A DNA stretch of 59,706 bases from the NCBI GenBank assembly GCA_013214575.1, contig JABSSD010000121.1, positions 1 through 59,706 on the forward strand, in the 5' to 3' direction. Position numbers and translations under genes: made by a program. Below, piece by piece: positions 17,772-27,778 of this stretch; positions within the stretch are counted from its first letter, which is position 1; every line of letters begins with the position of its first letter. The DNA comes from Paracoccaceae bacterium. GTDB lineage: Bacteria; Pseudomonadota; Alphaproteobacteria; Rhodobacterales; Rhodobacteraceae. Below the pieces are notes generated by a model that worked only from the letters and a program-made list of their open reading frames with translations, was not told where the DNA came from and did no database searches.

Positions 17772-19016
17772 TTAGGCGAAGATAAAGTCTGAAGCGCTGA
17801 GGGGGTCGGTGACGCCGGTCAGCTCCAGCTCGAACCAAGTGCCGTAAGCCACGATGGTATTGCCACCGGCATAGTCAAAGGTCAGGCGATCCATGCTTGC
17901 AGAGCTGAATGCCGACAGATCAATCAGGTCCGAACCTGTGGTGAAATCGGTGATCCTGTCAGAGTCATAGTTATCAGCACTGGTAAAGACAAAGACGTCA
18001 TCGCCGCCACCACCGCGCAATATGTCATTTCCAGCGCCGCCAATTAGCCTGTCGGCACCGCGGTTGCCGACCAGTTTGTCATCACCGGAGCCGCCATAAA
18101 GAGTGTCTGCGCCGCGCCCGCCATACAGCCGATCTTTGGCCGAGCCGGAGCCTGAATAGCCACTTTGGTCAAGATCACCGATCAGCAGGTCCTTGCCACG
18201 GTTGCCCCGCAGCAGATCATTGCCCAGGCCTCCGGTCAGAGTGTCGTGGCCACCGCCGCCGAATAGGCGGTCATCGGCTTCGCGGCCAAGCAGCACATCG
18301 TCGCCGCCCCGGCCGAGAATGCGGGTGTTTTGATCGGTTGCCAGAATGGTTTGAGCCGCCCCGGTGCCGGTGATCTTGACCACATCATTGGCATCGACCG
18401 ACACGGTCCAGCCGTCAAAACTGCCAGCCCCGCCATAGAGATGCTGCAGCGCTTGAACATCCAGTGGCCCCAGTTTGGCAGTATAGGGCTGTTCGATATT
18501 ATAGGTCATCACTGTGTTGGGTTGAGTGTCGTAAGCGTCTAATAAGGTGATATCCCCATCGTGGGGATGTGCCAATCCCAGAGCGTGACCGAGTTCATGC
18601 AGGTTGACCTGATAGCCGTACTCGCCCGCGTCCATGTCCTGATAGGCATTCACCAGATCGCCTTGGGAGGTAAAGGTTTCCCCCGATTGGGCAATATTGG
18701 CCCAGCCACCTGCCCAACCACCGCTGGAGCCAAACACATTGATCATTGCCGGGCCTTGCACCTCGACAAAGATCACGCCACTGACGGCTTCGAATTTGTC
18801 CAGCGCCTCGCGAAACAGCAGGCGTTGGGCATCATCATAGGCCCAATAATCGGTGGCCCGATATAAATCATAGCTCGCCGGATCCTGCAGATCTGTTGTC
18901 CCGGTAAAGTTGTAGGTGACAACAACCTGGGTTCCAGTCTGAACCGGAGCGTTCCACCGCAAAGAATCATTCTCCATATAATACAGAAGGGCGGTGTAAT
19001 TGCTGACTTCAGACAT
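17772..19016 (-). CDS. Serralysin-like RTX zinc metalloprotease
   Basis: 414 residues from ATG 19016. Catalytic domain about 1-205 with the M10 zinc motif HELGHALGLAH (His140, Glu141, His144, His150) and the Met-turn NTVMTYN; then GPLDVQALQHLYG as in serralysins. C-terminal RTX repeats (about 235-345) and a SDLIDLSAFSS...ASDFIFA end for type I secretion. Predicted secreted, calcium-stabilised protease. The frame is open upstream to 19100, but those codons lack family similarity and the ATG at 19016 starts right at the typical MSEVSNYTALLYY. It lies on the same strand as the RTX glycosidase, 256 bp before it, with AT-rich DNA between them that may hold the latter's promoter. Confidence 0.92.
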   Translation of the reverse strand: MSEVSNYTALLYYMENDSLRWNAPVQTGTQVVVTYNFTGTTDLQDPASYDLYRATDYWAYDDAQRLLFREALDKFEAVSGVIFVEVQGPAMINVFGSSGGWAGGWANIAQSGETFTSQGDLVNAYQDMDAGEYGYQVNLHELGHALGLAHPHDGDITLLDAYDTQPNTVMTYNIEQPYTAKLGPLDVQALQHLYGGAGSFDGWTVSVDANDVVKITGTGAAQTILATDQNTRILGRGGDDVLLGREADDRLFGGGGHDTLTGGLGNDLLRGNRGKDLLIGDLDQSGYSGSGSAKDRLYGGRGADTLYGGSGDDKLVGNRGADRLIGGAGNDILRGGGGDDVFVFTSADNYDSDRITDFTTGSDLIDLSAFSSASMDRLTFDYAGGNTIVAYGTWFELELTGVTDPLSASDFIFA

Positions 19017-19394
19017 GGCTGTTCTCGAAATGTTGCGTTTGGTTTCTTTTATGGCCCAAATATGGCCTGCATTTGTCCGACCCTCTGCGTGAAAACTCAC
19101 GGGTTCGAGTTAAAAACAGTTAAGCTGCTTCGGAGGGTCTTAGTATTGAGGCGGTACTGTGCTGATATAGCACTGAAAATATCCAGATAGCGCTGAAAAA
19201 ATCCGGTGCTAAAAAAGGTGAATTTTTGAGACCACAAAGCAAAATAATATTTTAAGAGCCAATACTTGCAGCAGCCGTTCGGTCTATTACCGAACCTATG
19301 AGTGTTTCAGTTCTTTAGAAAACACAGCTGCCAGGTTGGGATCGCAGGTGCGATTTTGACCTTCTTACATAATTCAGGTTCAAGGTCATCAACG
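19017..19394. other. Intergenic region with operator-like repeats
   Basis: No gene recognised. AT-rich stretch upstream of the protease gene. It holds a 20-bp tandem repeat (19167-19206) and a perfect 7-bp hairpin gttcggt/accgaac (19277-19283 with 19289-19295). It probably contains the protease promoter and its control sites. Confidence 0.5.
19167..19206. repeat. 20-bp direct tandem repeat
   Basis: atagcactgaaaatatccag is followed at once by atagcgctgaaaaaatccgg, 17 of 20 identical. Two adjoining copies about 150 bp upstream of the protease start suggest a double binding site for a regulator. Confidence 0.5.
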
Positions 19395-19711
19395 ATGAAG
19401 CCTTTACATTTTTTTCTGCGTATCCTGTTTGCTTTGGTTGCGCCTGTGGTTGCAGCCACGGGGGCCTCGGCACAGGTGGCGGTGCCGACATTCTCAGCCG
19501 CATTTTCGCCGGATACCATCACTTCCGGAACCTGACCTGTGAAATGGTCAAATCGGGAACCTCGACCAGCAACTGCGGCGGCGGGGTTGCTGTGGGCATT
19601 TATGCGGTGTCGCGGGATGGTCAAGCCCTGCTGGATGCAAAGCTGCGCATTGACCGGATTGGCGATGTGACCCGCACTGGGCTGGAACTCAGCTTTGACT
19701 ATGCGTTCTAA
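19395..19711 (+). pseudogene. Remnant of a secreted protein gene
   Basis: Starts with a good signal peptide (MKPLHFFLRILFALVAPVVAATGASAQ) and a segment VPTFSAAFSPDTITSGT like the start of Rhodobacteral DUF11/conserved-repeat surface proteins, then stops at 19533. Another frame continues with LTCEMVKSGTSTSNCGGG and ends DRIGDVTRTGLELSFDYAF at 19711. The two ends resemble the N- and C-terminal parts of one larger protein with the middle lost. Identification is weak; the loss of frame is plain. Confidence 0.45.
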
Positions 19712-19843
19712 GCTTGGGAAACCAACTGGTTCAGCATAGTAAACCTGATAATTCAGGAGTCCGATGGTTCTCGACATTGTCCTCCTGCCTTGGCATGAGC
19801 CACGTTGTGAATAGATGCTGTGAATTTTAAAGCGAGGATTGAT

Positions 19844-20884
19844 ATGGGAAATACCAAGAAAACGCCCCCGGGAATGGTGTTGCGACTGGACCGAGATGGC
19901 ATGTTCTGGAACGTCAATCGGGTCATTAATGCGATTTTTGTTGCCGAGTCTCTGGGGCTGAAATTCAGGGTGCGTTGGAAGAACTCTCTTTATGGCGAGC
20001 CGGGCAAGGGGCGGCCAAACACCTGGCTGAGTTATTTTAGGCCCGTGTTTCCGAATGTGACGCTGGATGAGAAACCCCCTGTTTTTAACGCAGACAAATT
20101 GCGCAAGAAAGCGGGGGTGCCTCGGCTGGCAGGGGAAAAGTACCATTTCCAGGGGAAAGTGTTTGGGCTGCAACCTCCGCAGGACCGACCTCGTGCCTCT
20201 GAAATTATCGAACACCACATCCGGCTTCAGCCAGATATACGCGCCCTGATCGACACATTCCAAAACGACCATTTCGCTGGACCGGTGATTGGGTTGCATA
20301 TTCGGGGGCGTGGCAGATCGCTGGCGGGGGGGGCCGGGTTGATGCGCTATTTGCTGGATCCGTCGGAACCCATCCCATACGGTGCCTATTTTGCGGCGGT
20401 GGATCGGGCGCTCCTGCAGTTTCCGCAGGCCAGAATTTTTGCCTGTTCAGATTCCACGGAGGTTCTGGAACGCTGCAAGGAACATTATGGTGACCGGGTG
20501 TTTTCTTATGATGCAACGCGGTCGGCCTTTGGTGAAATGCATTGCACGACGTCCCAATCAGAGGCCGTTGAAATGTCGCCGCACAAGCTTGGCATAGATA
20601 TTCTGATTGAGGCTTATGGCCTGGCCAATTGTGATTTCTTTGTTCACGGAAACAGCAACGTCGCAAATTTCGTTCTGTGCAAGTCACCAGATCTGCCGCA
20701 TGATTATGTCTATCAACCCGTCGAAGCCAAATATGTCGAACTCGAAAAACAACGCATTATCAGTGGCGATAATACCTCTGACGAGCTGCCCTCGGATTGG
20801 AGTGATCCCAAATCCGGAATGATCCGATTTCGCACTCAAGCTGCCCGCGAAAAAAACGGGCGCTCAGCATCGGGTAGCCGTTAA
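19844..20884 (+). CDS. Fucosyltransferase-like glycosyltransferase
   Basis: 346 residues. The middle has VIGLHIRGRGRS (His152), the HxR donor-binding motif of the GT-B fucosyltransferase group (NodZ/GT23, GT11-like). It is followed by FPQARIFACSDSTEVLERCKEHYGDRVFSYDATRS and a C-terminal HGNSNVANFVLC segment, both usual in that group. Fucosyltransferase activity is inferred; donor and acceptor are unknown. Start ATG 19844 has gagga 5 bp upstream; GTG 19820 is also in frame. The final ~30 residues run up to the edge of a foreign, reversed RTX fragment, so the C-terminus may have been altered by rearrangement. Confidence 0.7.
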   Translation: MGNTKKTPPGMVLRLDRDGMFWNVNRVINAIFVAESLGLKFRVRWKNSLYGEPGKGRPNTWLSYFRPVFPNVTLDEKPPVFNADKLRKKAGVPRLAGEKYHFQGKVFGLQPPQDRPRASEIIEHHIRLQPDIRALIDTFQNDHFAGPVIGLHIRGRGRSLAGGAGLMRYLLDPSEPIPYGAYFAAVDRALLQFPQARIFACSDSTEVLERCKEHYGDRVFSYDATRSAFGEMHCTTSQSEAVEMSPHKLGIDILIEAYGLANCDFFVHGNSNVANFVLCKSPDLPHDYVYQPVEAKYVELEKQRIISGDNTSDELPSDWSDPKSGMIRFRTQAAREKNGRSASGSR

Positions 20885-21325
20885 ATCCGGAATAGGGAAA
20901 GACTTTGGCTTGAAGGCTGGCCTGGGTGGCGGCACCAGTGTCATCGCTCACCGTATAAGAGAACTGGGTGCTCAGCACCTCGCCGCTATCAGGATCCGAG
21001 ATGTAATCCCGCAGATCAATCTCGAAAACGCCGTCAACCTCATTGGCCGTGAGGGTCGCGGTTGCAGTCTCTGGTGTGTCGTTCACCGGGTTCACCGTGA
21101 TACTGCCAGTGTCAGTGCCGGTCAGATCTCCATCGCTCAGCGTATAGCTGAAACTGTCCGGCCCGTGTAATCCGCCTCTGGATCATAGGTGAACGAGCCG
21201 CCATTAAGCAGGTCGTCGCCACCATTACCGTCCACAAAACCAGCACCACGCCTTGCATCAATGGTATCATTTACAGCGCTGCCGATGAGTGTGTCGGCGC
21301 CATTTGATCCGGTAATCGTGGCCAT
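20885..21325 (-). pseudogene. RTX/cadherin-like adhesin fragment, frameshifted and truncated
   Basis: Start ATG 21325 gives MATITGSNGADTLIGSAVNDTID and one RTX nonapeptide (NGGDDLLNGG), then FTYDPEADYTG, a cadherin-like/VCBS repeat start. Near 21165 one base is missing; the other frame continues DSFSYTLSDGD...TGSITVNPVNDTPETATATL and SDPDSGEVLSTQFSYTVSDDTGAATQASLQ before similarity ends next to the fucosyltransferase-like gene. Such modules come from very large secreted adhesins, so this is the head of one, joined by deletion and broken by a 1-nt shift. Confidence 0.75.
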
Positions 21326-21682
21326 GCGACGTCCCCCTGAAAAAGCAAGAGGGCCCAACAGGCCACCCCTGCCAAAGCTCAATAAAACATGTTTAAACAT
21401 GACGCAGATATCCCTGAGCGCATGCAGCCTATGGTCGCCGTACGGACCCCGACTGACATAATGTGCATACATCAGACATATCCTGCCAATGTCACTTACC
21501 CTTTAGATTGGCGTCTTAGGAATTACAGTTGGGGGGGGCGCCTCAAGCCACACAGGGTGTTGCAAGGTTATGTCGCAAATTTTTGGAATTGTGTAACGCC
21601 AACGTCTGTGGCTCCAAATAGGGTCATCAGAAAACACGAGAGCGACCTTACTCCTCCACGGCCCACCATAACCAAGCAGGAC
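21326..21682. other. Gene-free stretch between adhesin and IS fragments
   Basis: No recognisable gene on either strand. It contains the upstream region of the adhesin fragment and short reading frames without family similarity. Confidence 0.5.
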
Positions 21683-21824
21683 ATGGGACAGACAACTGGA
21701 ACACGCAAAAGCGCTGGCGAGAAGATCGTCAAAGGCATTAAGCGGGCAACCCGCAAACGTTACTCGTCCGAAGACAAGATCAGGATCGTCTTGGATGGCT
21801 TGCGGGGCGTAAACTCTCGGATGT
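21683..21824 (+). pseudogene. IS3-family OrfA N-terminal fragment
   Basis: MGQTTGTRKSAGEKIVKGIK followed by RKRYSSEDKIRIVLDGLRG, the helix-turn-helix start of IS3-type OrfA transposases. Similarity stops abruptly after GLRG at about 21808, where the IS1202-like element begins. The IS3 copy was evidently cut by that insertion or a later deletion. Confidence 0.7.
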
Positions 21825-23355
21825 TGCAACCAAGTTGAAATGTCCGCCCTTGTGCAAAGTAGAAATGTCACCAGTCAAGCGGAACAGTAGTGCAGCCTGA
21901 CAGGGTGGAGACTTCAAATATCGGAGCCCTGACTGGCTGCACGAGCCTTGGCGCGACGGGCCAATTTGGAATTCCAGTCATCGTTGCGGCGACCTGTAGG
22001 CTGATACCGGCTGCGCTGTTTTCCTGCCCGGCGTTTCTTCGGAGCTCCTTTGTCCTGCTCCTTCTTTATGAACTCCAGCACTGCACTCAGATGCTTGTTC
22101 TCCGTAATAGCAGCATGGGTGACGCGCTGATCCTTGTCGAAAGCAGAGTAGGGCAGTGAGATACCTTTCCAGCGGATTTCCAACCTCCCGTCTGCAAACG
22201 CGTAGGTATCCACGTATTTGCCAACCAAGCCGCGGCTGATCTCACTCTCTTCCAGCATGATCCGCTTGCGTTCATAAGAGAACGTCAGCTGCTGGCCGAC
22301 ATATCTCTGATCCCGGAAACAGAACACATCTCGGAGCCGATTTGGCTCTATGTTCAGAGCGCGGTGCAGATTGTCCGGACGCCTTGGAACTTTGGCAAAT
22401 CTGGCGTTGTAGCGGTCCATGAACCCTGGAAGAAACGCATTGGCAGCCTCCATGTCACAGATGGCTGCCAGACGCAGTTCCTTGACCAAACGGTCCTGCA
22501 AGGTGCGGTTCGCCCGCTCGACACGACCTTTGGCTTGAGAGCTGTTTGCGCAGAGGATCTCGATACTTAACTCATTCAAAGCACGGCCGAACTGGGTCAT
22601 GCCATGTCCTGACTTTGGCGGATTGATTGGCGACGCGGAACACCGTGTGCTTGTCAGAATAGAACGCGACCGGTCGGCCATGTGCTGCGAGATACAGATC
22701 AAGAGCTTCGAAGTAGCTGAACGTGCTCTCAGACGTCACAAAACGCAGCTGCATCAACGTACTTGTTGCATCATCAATGAACACAAGCAGCGTGCAAGCC
22801 GGCCCACGATCTTCAAACCATCGATGATCTGAGCCGTCGATCTGGATCAACTCTCCAAAACATTCCCGGCGTAATCTTGGTTGATGAAACTTCCGCCGTT
22901 CTTTGCGAGGTAACCACATTCCGTCCTCGACCATCCACTTGCGCAGTGTCTCACGGGACACTTTGAACCCGTGATGGCCCACCAACATCTCAGCTGCCAA
23001 TGTTGGACCAAAATCGGCGTAGGTCTCTTTGATCAACGTTAGCGCGTAGTCACGTTTGGCATGGTGGATTTGGTTGTTCGGAACCTTGCCCCGAGACCGA
23101 TGCCGGATCGATGAAGCACCGTCCACACGATACCGCTTCAATAGCCTGAACACTTGTCTGCGCGTCAGATCCAGCAGGTTCGCAGCGCTCTCAACCGTTA
23201 ACTTGCCATCATCGACTTGCGCCAAAACCTCTATGCGATTCAGCTCACGCTCGCTCATCATTATCCATCCCATGTCCAATCTCCCTCAGCTCATTTGAAG
23301 AAGAGAGTGACATTCCTGCTTTGCACAGGGGTGACATTATCGCTTTGCGCGTACA
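21825..23355. mobile_element. IS1202/ISNCY-like insertion sequence
   Basis: Transposase gene bounded by related inverted ends. The left inner repeat tgcaaagtagaaatgtcac (21853-21871) matches the complement of the right one (23307-23325) at 17 of 19 bases. Each end carries a second, outer copy (about 21825-21844 and 23331-23350), so both ends show paired sites. Outer borders are approximate and no target duplication was found. Confidence 0.65.
21914..23279 (-). pseudogene. IS1202-like transposase, frameshifted in the DDE core
   Basis: N-terminal part: helix-turn-helix region (MSERELNRIEVL, AANLLDLTRRQVFRLLKRYR) and the first catalytic Asp in LIQIDGSDHRWFEDRG. The frame breaks near 22620 after FYSDKHTVFRVANQ; one extra A in a short run moves the rest (SGHGMTQFGRALNELSIEILCANSSQAKGRVERANRTLQDRLVKELRL, given here as the conserved core, with its catalytic Glu) to another frame ending at 21914. 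Deleting one base restores one continuous protein of about 450 residues. Either a recent inactivation or a sequence error. Confidence 0.8.
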
Positions 23356-23839
23356 TCGGAGAGGCGCATAATCAACATTATGTAATATACGTTTCGACAT
23401 CTGTTGCTGTTGAACGTGATATGATCAGATCTTTCCATGCCATAGCCGCGCAAGTGCCTCCTGTTAAGGTTTTGGAATACTCGGTAGAATGGCGATCAAT
23501 TGGCTGCACAATTAATCCAGCTATCCAGAGACGGAATTCATGTTGCGGCAAAAGTCTCGTGTTCCGGGGAGGTCGCAGCCATCGCCGGAATCTGCCCTCT
23601 GTTTGCCCAATGCGCTGCCGGTCAAACCCTAACCGTGACAACAGTGCAAAACGCAAGAGACCTCTTTGAGAGCGCGCTTGTTTTTTGTGTTGTATTGGCA
23701 ACGAGCTCTTGTCGGCCCTGCCCCAAGACTGAGGTCAGAGGCAGCGCCAATGTGCCCCTTTCCCAATGATTTTTCCATGACCGTGGCACGGCGGGCAATG
23801 ACCTTGCTGGCGGTTTCCTCGGGAAACGTGACCGGACTG
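23356..23839. other. Stretch with no recognised gene
   Basis: Short reading frames occur on both strands but none shows a family motif, a convincing ribosome site or codon use like the neighbours. It lies between the IS and the true end of the RTX gene and may be remnant DNA. Confidence 0.5.
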
Positions 23840-25575
23840 TTAAAAAATGAAATCATCGGCGCCAAGATCACTGTGGTGCAGATCCCGTATCCAAATGCGA
23901 CCTTCACCGGTGATGATCAGCACGTCATCACCGCGTTGTCGCAACACCAGATCCTCAAATCTGTCAATATCCCCCCCAGGGTGCTGAGGTTGATATGGTC
24001 GTTACCGGGGCTGAAGTCAGTGATACTGTCACGGCCGTGCCCGCCGCCAAAGATAAAGACGTCCCGCCCAGCACCGCCCGTTAGCTCATCCCTGCCGCGG
24101 CCGCCAGACAATATATCCTGCCCCGTGCCGCCGTATAATCGATCCCTCCCTCCCCCACCTTTCAATACATCGTCCCCCGCCTGGCCCCACAAGCGATCCG
24201 TCCCCTTACCTCCGGTCAGGACATCCCGGCCATCTCCTCCCCACAGTTTATCGCCGCCCCCCCCGCCACTGAGCGTATCATTGCCTCCGAGCCCATCTAT
24301 CTGGTCATGTTGACCGCTCCCGTTCAATTGATCGTCCCCACTGCTGCCATATTCAACGCCGCTGTCCAGGGTCTCTCGCAGCGGCATCCGGTCCGGTGCG
24401 ATAAACCCGTTGGGCCACAGATCTTGGAGCGTCAACGGGGCCCCGTCGGCGCTGTACACGGTAATTTCGGTGTTGTCCCACTGCAACTGAATGCCATCTG
24501 TCAATGTTTGCACCTGCATCTGTCCGGAGCTGCGCAGCCCGGTAAAAAGCGACATATCGATCTGATCATGGCCAACCTCAAAGTCGCTGATCTGCAGCCG
24601 ATCACTGGTTGGGCACAGCACAAAAATATCCGGCCCAGCGCCGCCCGTCAGGGCCCCGCCGCCACTCCCTGCCAGGAGCACATCATCCCCTGCCGCGCCG
24701 TGCAGAGTGACCTGGCCATTATACCCGACCAATAGGTCGTCGCCGCTGGTTCCGGTCAGGTCGGCGCTGCTGTCGCTGGCCTCGATCACCGTGCCCAAGC
24801 TGTCCAGCCCAATAGAGAACCAGGAAATTTCTGCGGCGCCTTGCGAACTGGCAAAGATCTGAATCTGACCGCCCATGACAGTGGCCTCCAGCGCGGAGAC
24901 ATTCTGCAAGCCCAGACCACTGTCATGGGGCAAGCTCTTCACATGCACCAACTGTCCTCCCGGCAGCAACCGAAACAGGCTCAATCCGTCGTCGCTGCCG
25001 GCCGCCACCACAAAGGCATGCCCCTCGACCTGCACCACCTCGAGCGCTGTCAGCCCGGCAAACCGGGTCTGGAGATTATCGATCAAGTGATCCTTCAGGT
25101 TGAGACTGCCGTCATCGCCCAACTGCAGTACGCTGAGTGAACTGCTGCCCGCCGCCCCAAGGATGACCCAGCGGGTTCCAAAAGCAGCAAACACCCGCAG
25201 CGCCGTAGGTATCGCCACCCCCAGTCCCTGGTCCGGGCCAAATGTATCAACCAGAGTCAGTGCTCCGCTCTGCCCATCAATCTGAAAGCTGCGGAGTCCG
25301 AGGCTGCCACCATCCGCTGCCAGTAGATATTGGCTGTCGGAAGCGGCCTCGCCTGCAACCGGTGCCAACGCAACCGCGCCTGACAGATTATAGGCGGCAT
25401 CGGATCCTGAGGTGGCGACCACTTCCAGCACCTGGCCCGCCTCGTCGAGGCGCCAACCCATCAGCACCCGGCCCTGATCCGGCGTTGCACTACTGGCATA
25501 AACAACGCTATGGCCCTGATCCAAACTGACTGTGGTGATCGCCGCAGTGGGGCTGTTTATGCCAGTGCCCATTGC
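23840..25575 (-). pseudogene. RTX calcium-binding protein gene, truncated at 5' end and frameshifted near 3' end
   Basis: The main frame (about 25575 to 23917) has a beta-propeller-like N-part (SVVYASSATPDQGRVLMGW, LTALEVVQVEGHAFVVAAGSDDG), a degenerate RTX stretch, then a dense RTX block (GGNDTLSGGGGGDKLWGG and following) and DVFIFGGGHGRDSITDFSPGND. After NLSTLGG the frame is lost at a run of seven G (minus strand; 23971-23977). Another frame then gives the normal secretion tail FEDLVLRQRGDDVLIITGEG...LGADDFIF ending at 23840. The start is also lost: the N-terminus runs into the divergent CRTAC1 gene at about 25540-25575 with no good start codon. Confidence 0.8.
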
Positions 25576-27778
25576 CTTTGATGTAGTGGTCTGTGGCATG
25601 CTGATGGGGCTGGGGCTGAGCCAGGGCTATGTGATGGCGTTGCTGTTCACCCTGGGATCCTTCAGCATCTATTCCTTTTTCATCGTCACTCAGGCGGTGT
25701 CCCTGCGCGCGGCCGCCCTGCTGTCCGGCATGGTGCTGCTGGGCGGCATCAGCGTCGGCATCGCAGCCCAAAGCTACCATAACTGGCAAAGCCAGCGCGC
25801 CCTGGAGATCCTGTTGGGCGAGTCTGAGCCCGCCCCTTCCCTTGGGTTCTGGGCGGCCCAAGCCGCAACGTTAGAGCCTGCTTTCATAACAGTGACCAGC
25901 GCAGATGCCGCGCAGATCACTGTCACCGTCACCCCGCTGGCCGCGCCCTCCCCTGCTGCAGCCAGCCCCTTTACCCGTGTTGAAGCCATCACAGTCGGCA
26001 TCGACAAGCCGCTGGAGTTCTCTTTCGCCGATATGTGGCCGCCATTCTGGGAGGGCCGCAGCCTGAGTGCGGGCGATATCGACCGCGACGGGGATCTGGA
26101 TCTACTGCTGGCCTCGACCGAGGTGGGGCTATACGCCTATGAAAACGACGGGTATGGCCAGTTTCCCCGCATCCTCCTGCCTGCTGGCCCCTTGCAGGGC
26201 CTACCTGTGTTCAATGCGGCCTTGGTTGACCTTGATAATGACGGTTGGCTGGATCTGTTTGTCGCCACCTATCGGCAGGGCAATTTTCTGGTCAAAGGAA
26301 CACCACAAGGGCTGGACACCGCCCATCCGCAATCCGTCGCCAACCGCGCCGACGCGGTGCTGTCGTTGGCGCTTAGCTTTGGCGACGTGGATCGCGACGG
26401 CGATCTGGATCTGGCTTTGGGCAACTGGGCGGCGGGCTGGTACCGCCGGGTGCCGGGTGAAGAAAGCCGCAACCGAATCCTGTGGAATGACCAGGGTCAG
26501 CTGACCGGCGAGGACTATCTCGACCTGCCCGCCATTCCCGGCGAAACCCTGTCGATCCTGTTCTCCGATATCGATGACAACGGCACCCTGGATCTCTGGG
26601 CTGGCAATGATTTCGAAATCCCCGATGCCATCTATCTGGGTGACGGCGCGGATGGCTTTTCCCAGATCATCTATCAAGACGGGCTGATACCGCAGACCAC
26701 CACCACCACCATGGCGGTCAAAAGTGCCGACCTGAGTGGCAATGGCATGCCCGAGGTCTATCTGGCGCAGATTGCAGGCCGCTCATCCGGCGTCTCTGAC
26801 ACCCTGAAAATGCAACCACTGGAGCACTATTGCAACGGCATTCAAAACCCCGATGCACTGGTCACCTGCCGCAACAACATGGCGATCAAGACCTGGTACA
26901 AATCCGGCAATAATTTTGATCCCAGTTGCGCCGCCCGTTGCCAGCAATTGGGCCCGCGCGATCAGGTGGAATGCAAGGCGATGCTGATCAAGGATCTGGC
27001 CATTCAGCGCCGCGATGCCAGCCTCTGTGCGCTGATCCCGGCCACCCAGGACATCGCCAAATCTTATTGCACCCTGCATTTCCTGCCGCCCCGCGCCATA
27101 ACGGCGGCTGAGGCCGAGGCCTCGATCCCGCAGATCCTGCGCTCCAACGTGCTGCTGGAATGGCAAACCGAAACCTACACCGATAGCGCCGAGGCCCGCG
27201 GCCTCGATGTCGGCGGCTGGAGCTGGGACACTAAGATCGAGGATTTTGATCTCGATGGCGATCTGGATGTCTATATCGTCAATGGCACCTGGGTGTCCAA
27301 CGAGGTGTCGCCCTCGAACTTATATTTTGAAAACGACGGCGCGGGCCAGTTCACCGAGACCTCAGGCCCGATGGGGCTGGAGGATTACCTGATGACTGCC
27401 GCCGCGCTGGCGCTGGACATCGACGGCGACGGCGACTTGGATATCCTGACCCAGCCGGTGAACGGGCCGGTCATGCTGTTCGTCAACAATGCCCAGACCC
27501 CGGATCGGCTGGTGGTGATCTTACAGGATCATATCGGCAACCGCGATGGCATTGGTGCGGTACTAGTGCTGACGGATGATCAAGGTGCGCAGCAACGCCG
27601 CGAGATCCAGCTGGGCGGCGGGTTCATGAGCTTTGACGCGCCGCGCGCAACATTTGGCCTTGCCCCGGGTCACTCTGCCGTTGCGCTAACAATCCGCTGG
27701 GCAGACGGGGCCAAGACCCAGCTGGACGGGGATCTGGCAGTGAAATCCCTGTACCACGTGCGGCGGCAGATCCCGTAA
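25532..27778 (+). CDS. CRTAC1-like FG-GAP/ASPIC repeat protein, probably N-terminally truncated
   Basis: 748 residues. N-terminal 80 residues hold three hydrophobic helices (IAFDVVVCGMLMGLG, VMALLFTLGSFSIYSFFIV, AAALLSGMVLLGGISVGIA) that look like the end of a longer permease-like domain. Then six FG-GAP calcium loops (DIDRDGDLDLLLAS, DLDNDGWLDLF, DVDRDGDLDLALG, DIDDNGTLDLW, DFDLDGDLDVYIV, DIDGDGDLDIL) and a C-terminal ASPIC/UnbV domain (GNRDGIGAVLVL, IRWADGAKTQLDG). A Cys-rich insert lies around 430-520. Probably membrane-anchored with an extracytoplasmic propeller. The first residues overlap the broken RTX gene, so the real 5' end was likely lost in a rearrangement; ATG 25601 or 25610 could serve now. 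Confidence 0.75.
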   Translation: MVIAAVGLFMPVPIAFDVVVCGMLMGLGLSQGYVMALLFTLGSFSIYSFFIVTQAVSLRAAALLSGMVLLGGISVGIAAQSYHNWQSQRALEILLGESEPAPSLGFWAAQAATLEPAFITVTSADAAQITVTVTPLAAPSPAAASPFTRVEAITVGIDKPLEFSFADMWPPFWEGRSLSAGDIDRDGDLDLLLASTEVGLYAYENDGYGQFPRILLPAGPLQGLPVFNAALVDLDNDGWLDLFVATYRQGNFLVKGTPQGLDTAHPQSVANRADAVLSLALSFGDVDRDGDLDLALGNWAAGWYRRVPGEESRNRILWNDQGQLTGEDYLDLPAIPGETLSILFSDIDDNGTLDLWAGNDFEIPDAIYLGDGADGFSQIIYQDGLIPQTTTTTMAVKSADLSGNGMPEVYLAQIAGRSSGVSDTLKMQPLEHYCNGIQNPDALVTCRNNMAIKTWYKSGNNFDPSCAARCQQLGPRDQVECKAMLIKDLAIQRRDASLCALIPATQDIAKSYCTLHFLPPRAITAAEAEASIPQILRSNVLLEWQTETYTDSAEARGLDVGGWSWDTKIEDFDLDGDLDVYIVNGTWVSNEVSPSNLYFENDGAGQFTETSGPMGLEDYLMTAAALALDIDGDGDLDILTQPVNGPVMLFVNNAQTPDRLVVILQDHIGNRDGIGAVLVLTDDQGAQQRREIQLGGGFMSFDAPRATFGLAPGHSAVALTIRWADGAKTQLDGDLAVKSLYHVRRQIP

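Noticed and set aside
23356-23839. Several 80-150 codon frames on both strands
   Set aside because: None matches a family I know and they overlap one another; reported as a stretch without a gene.
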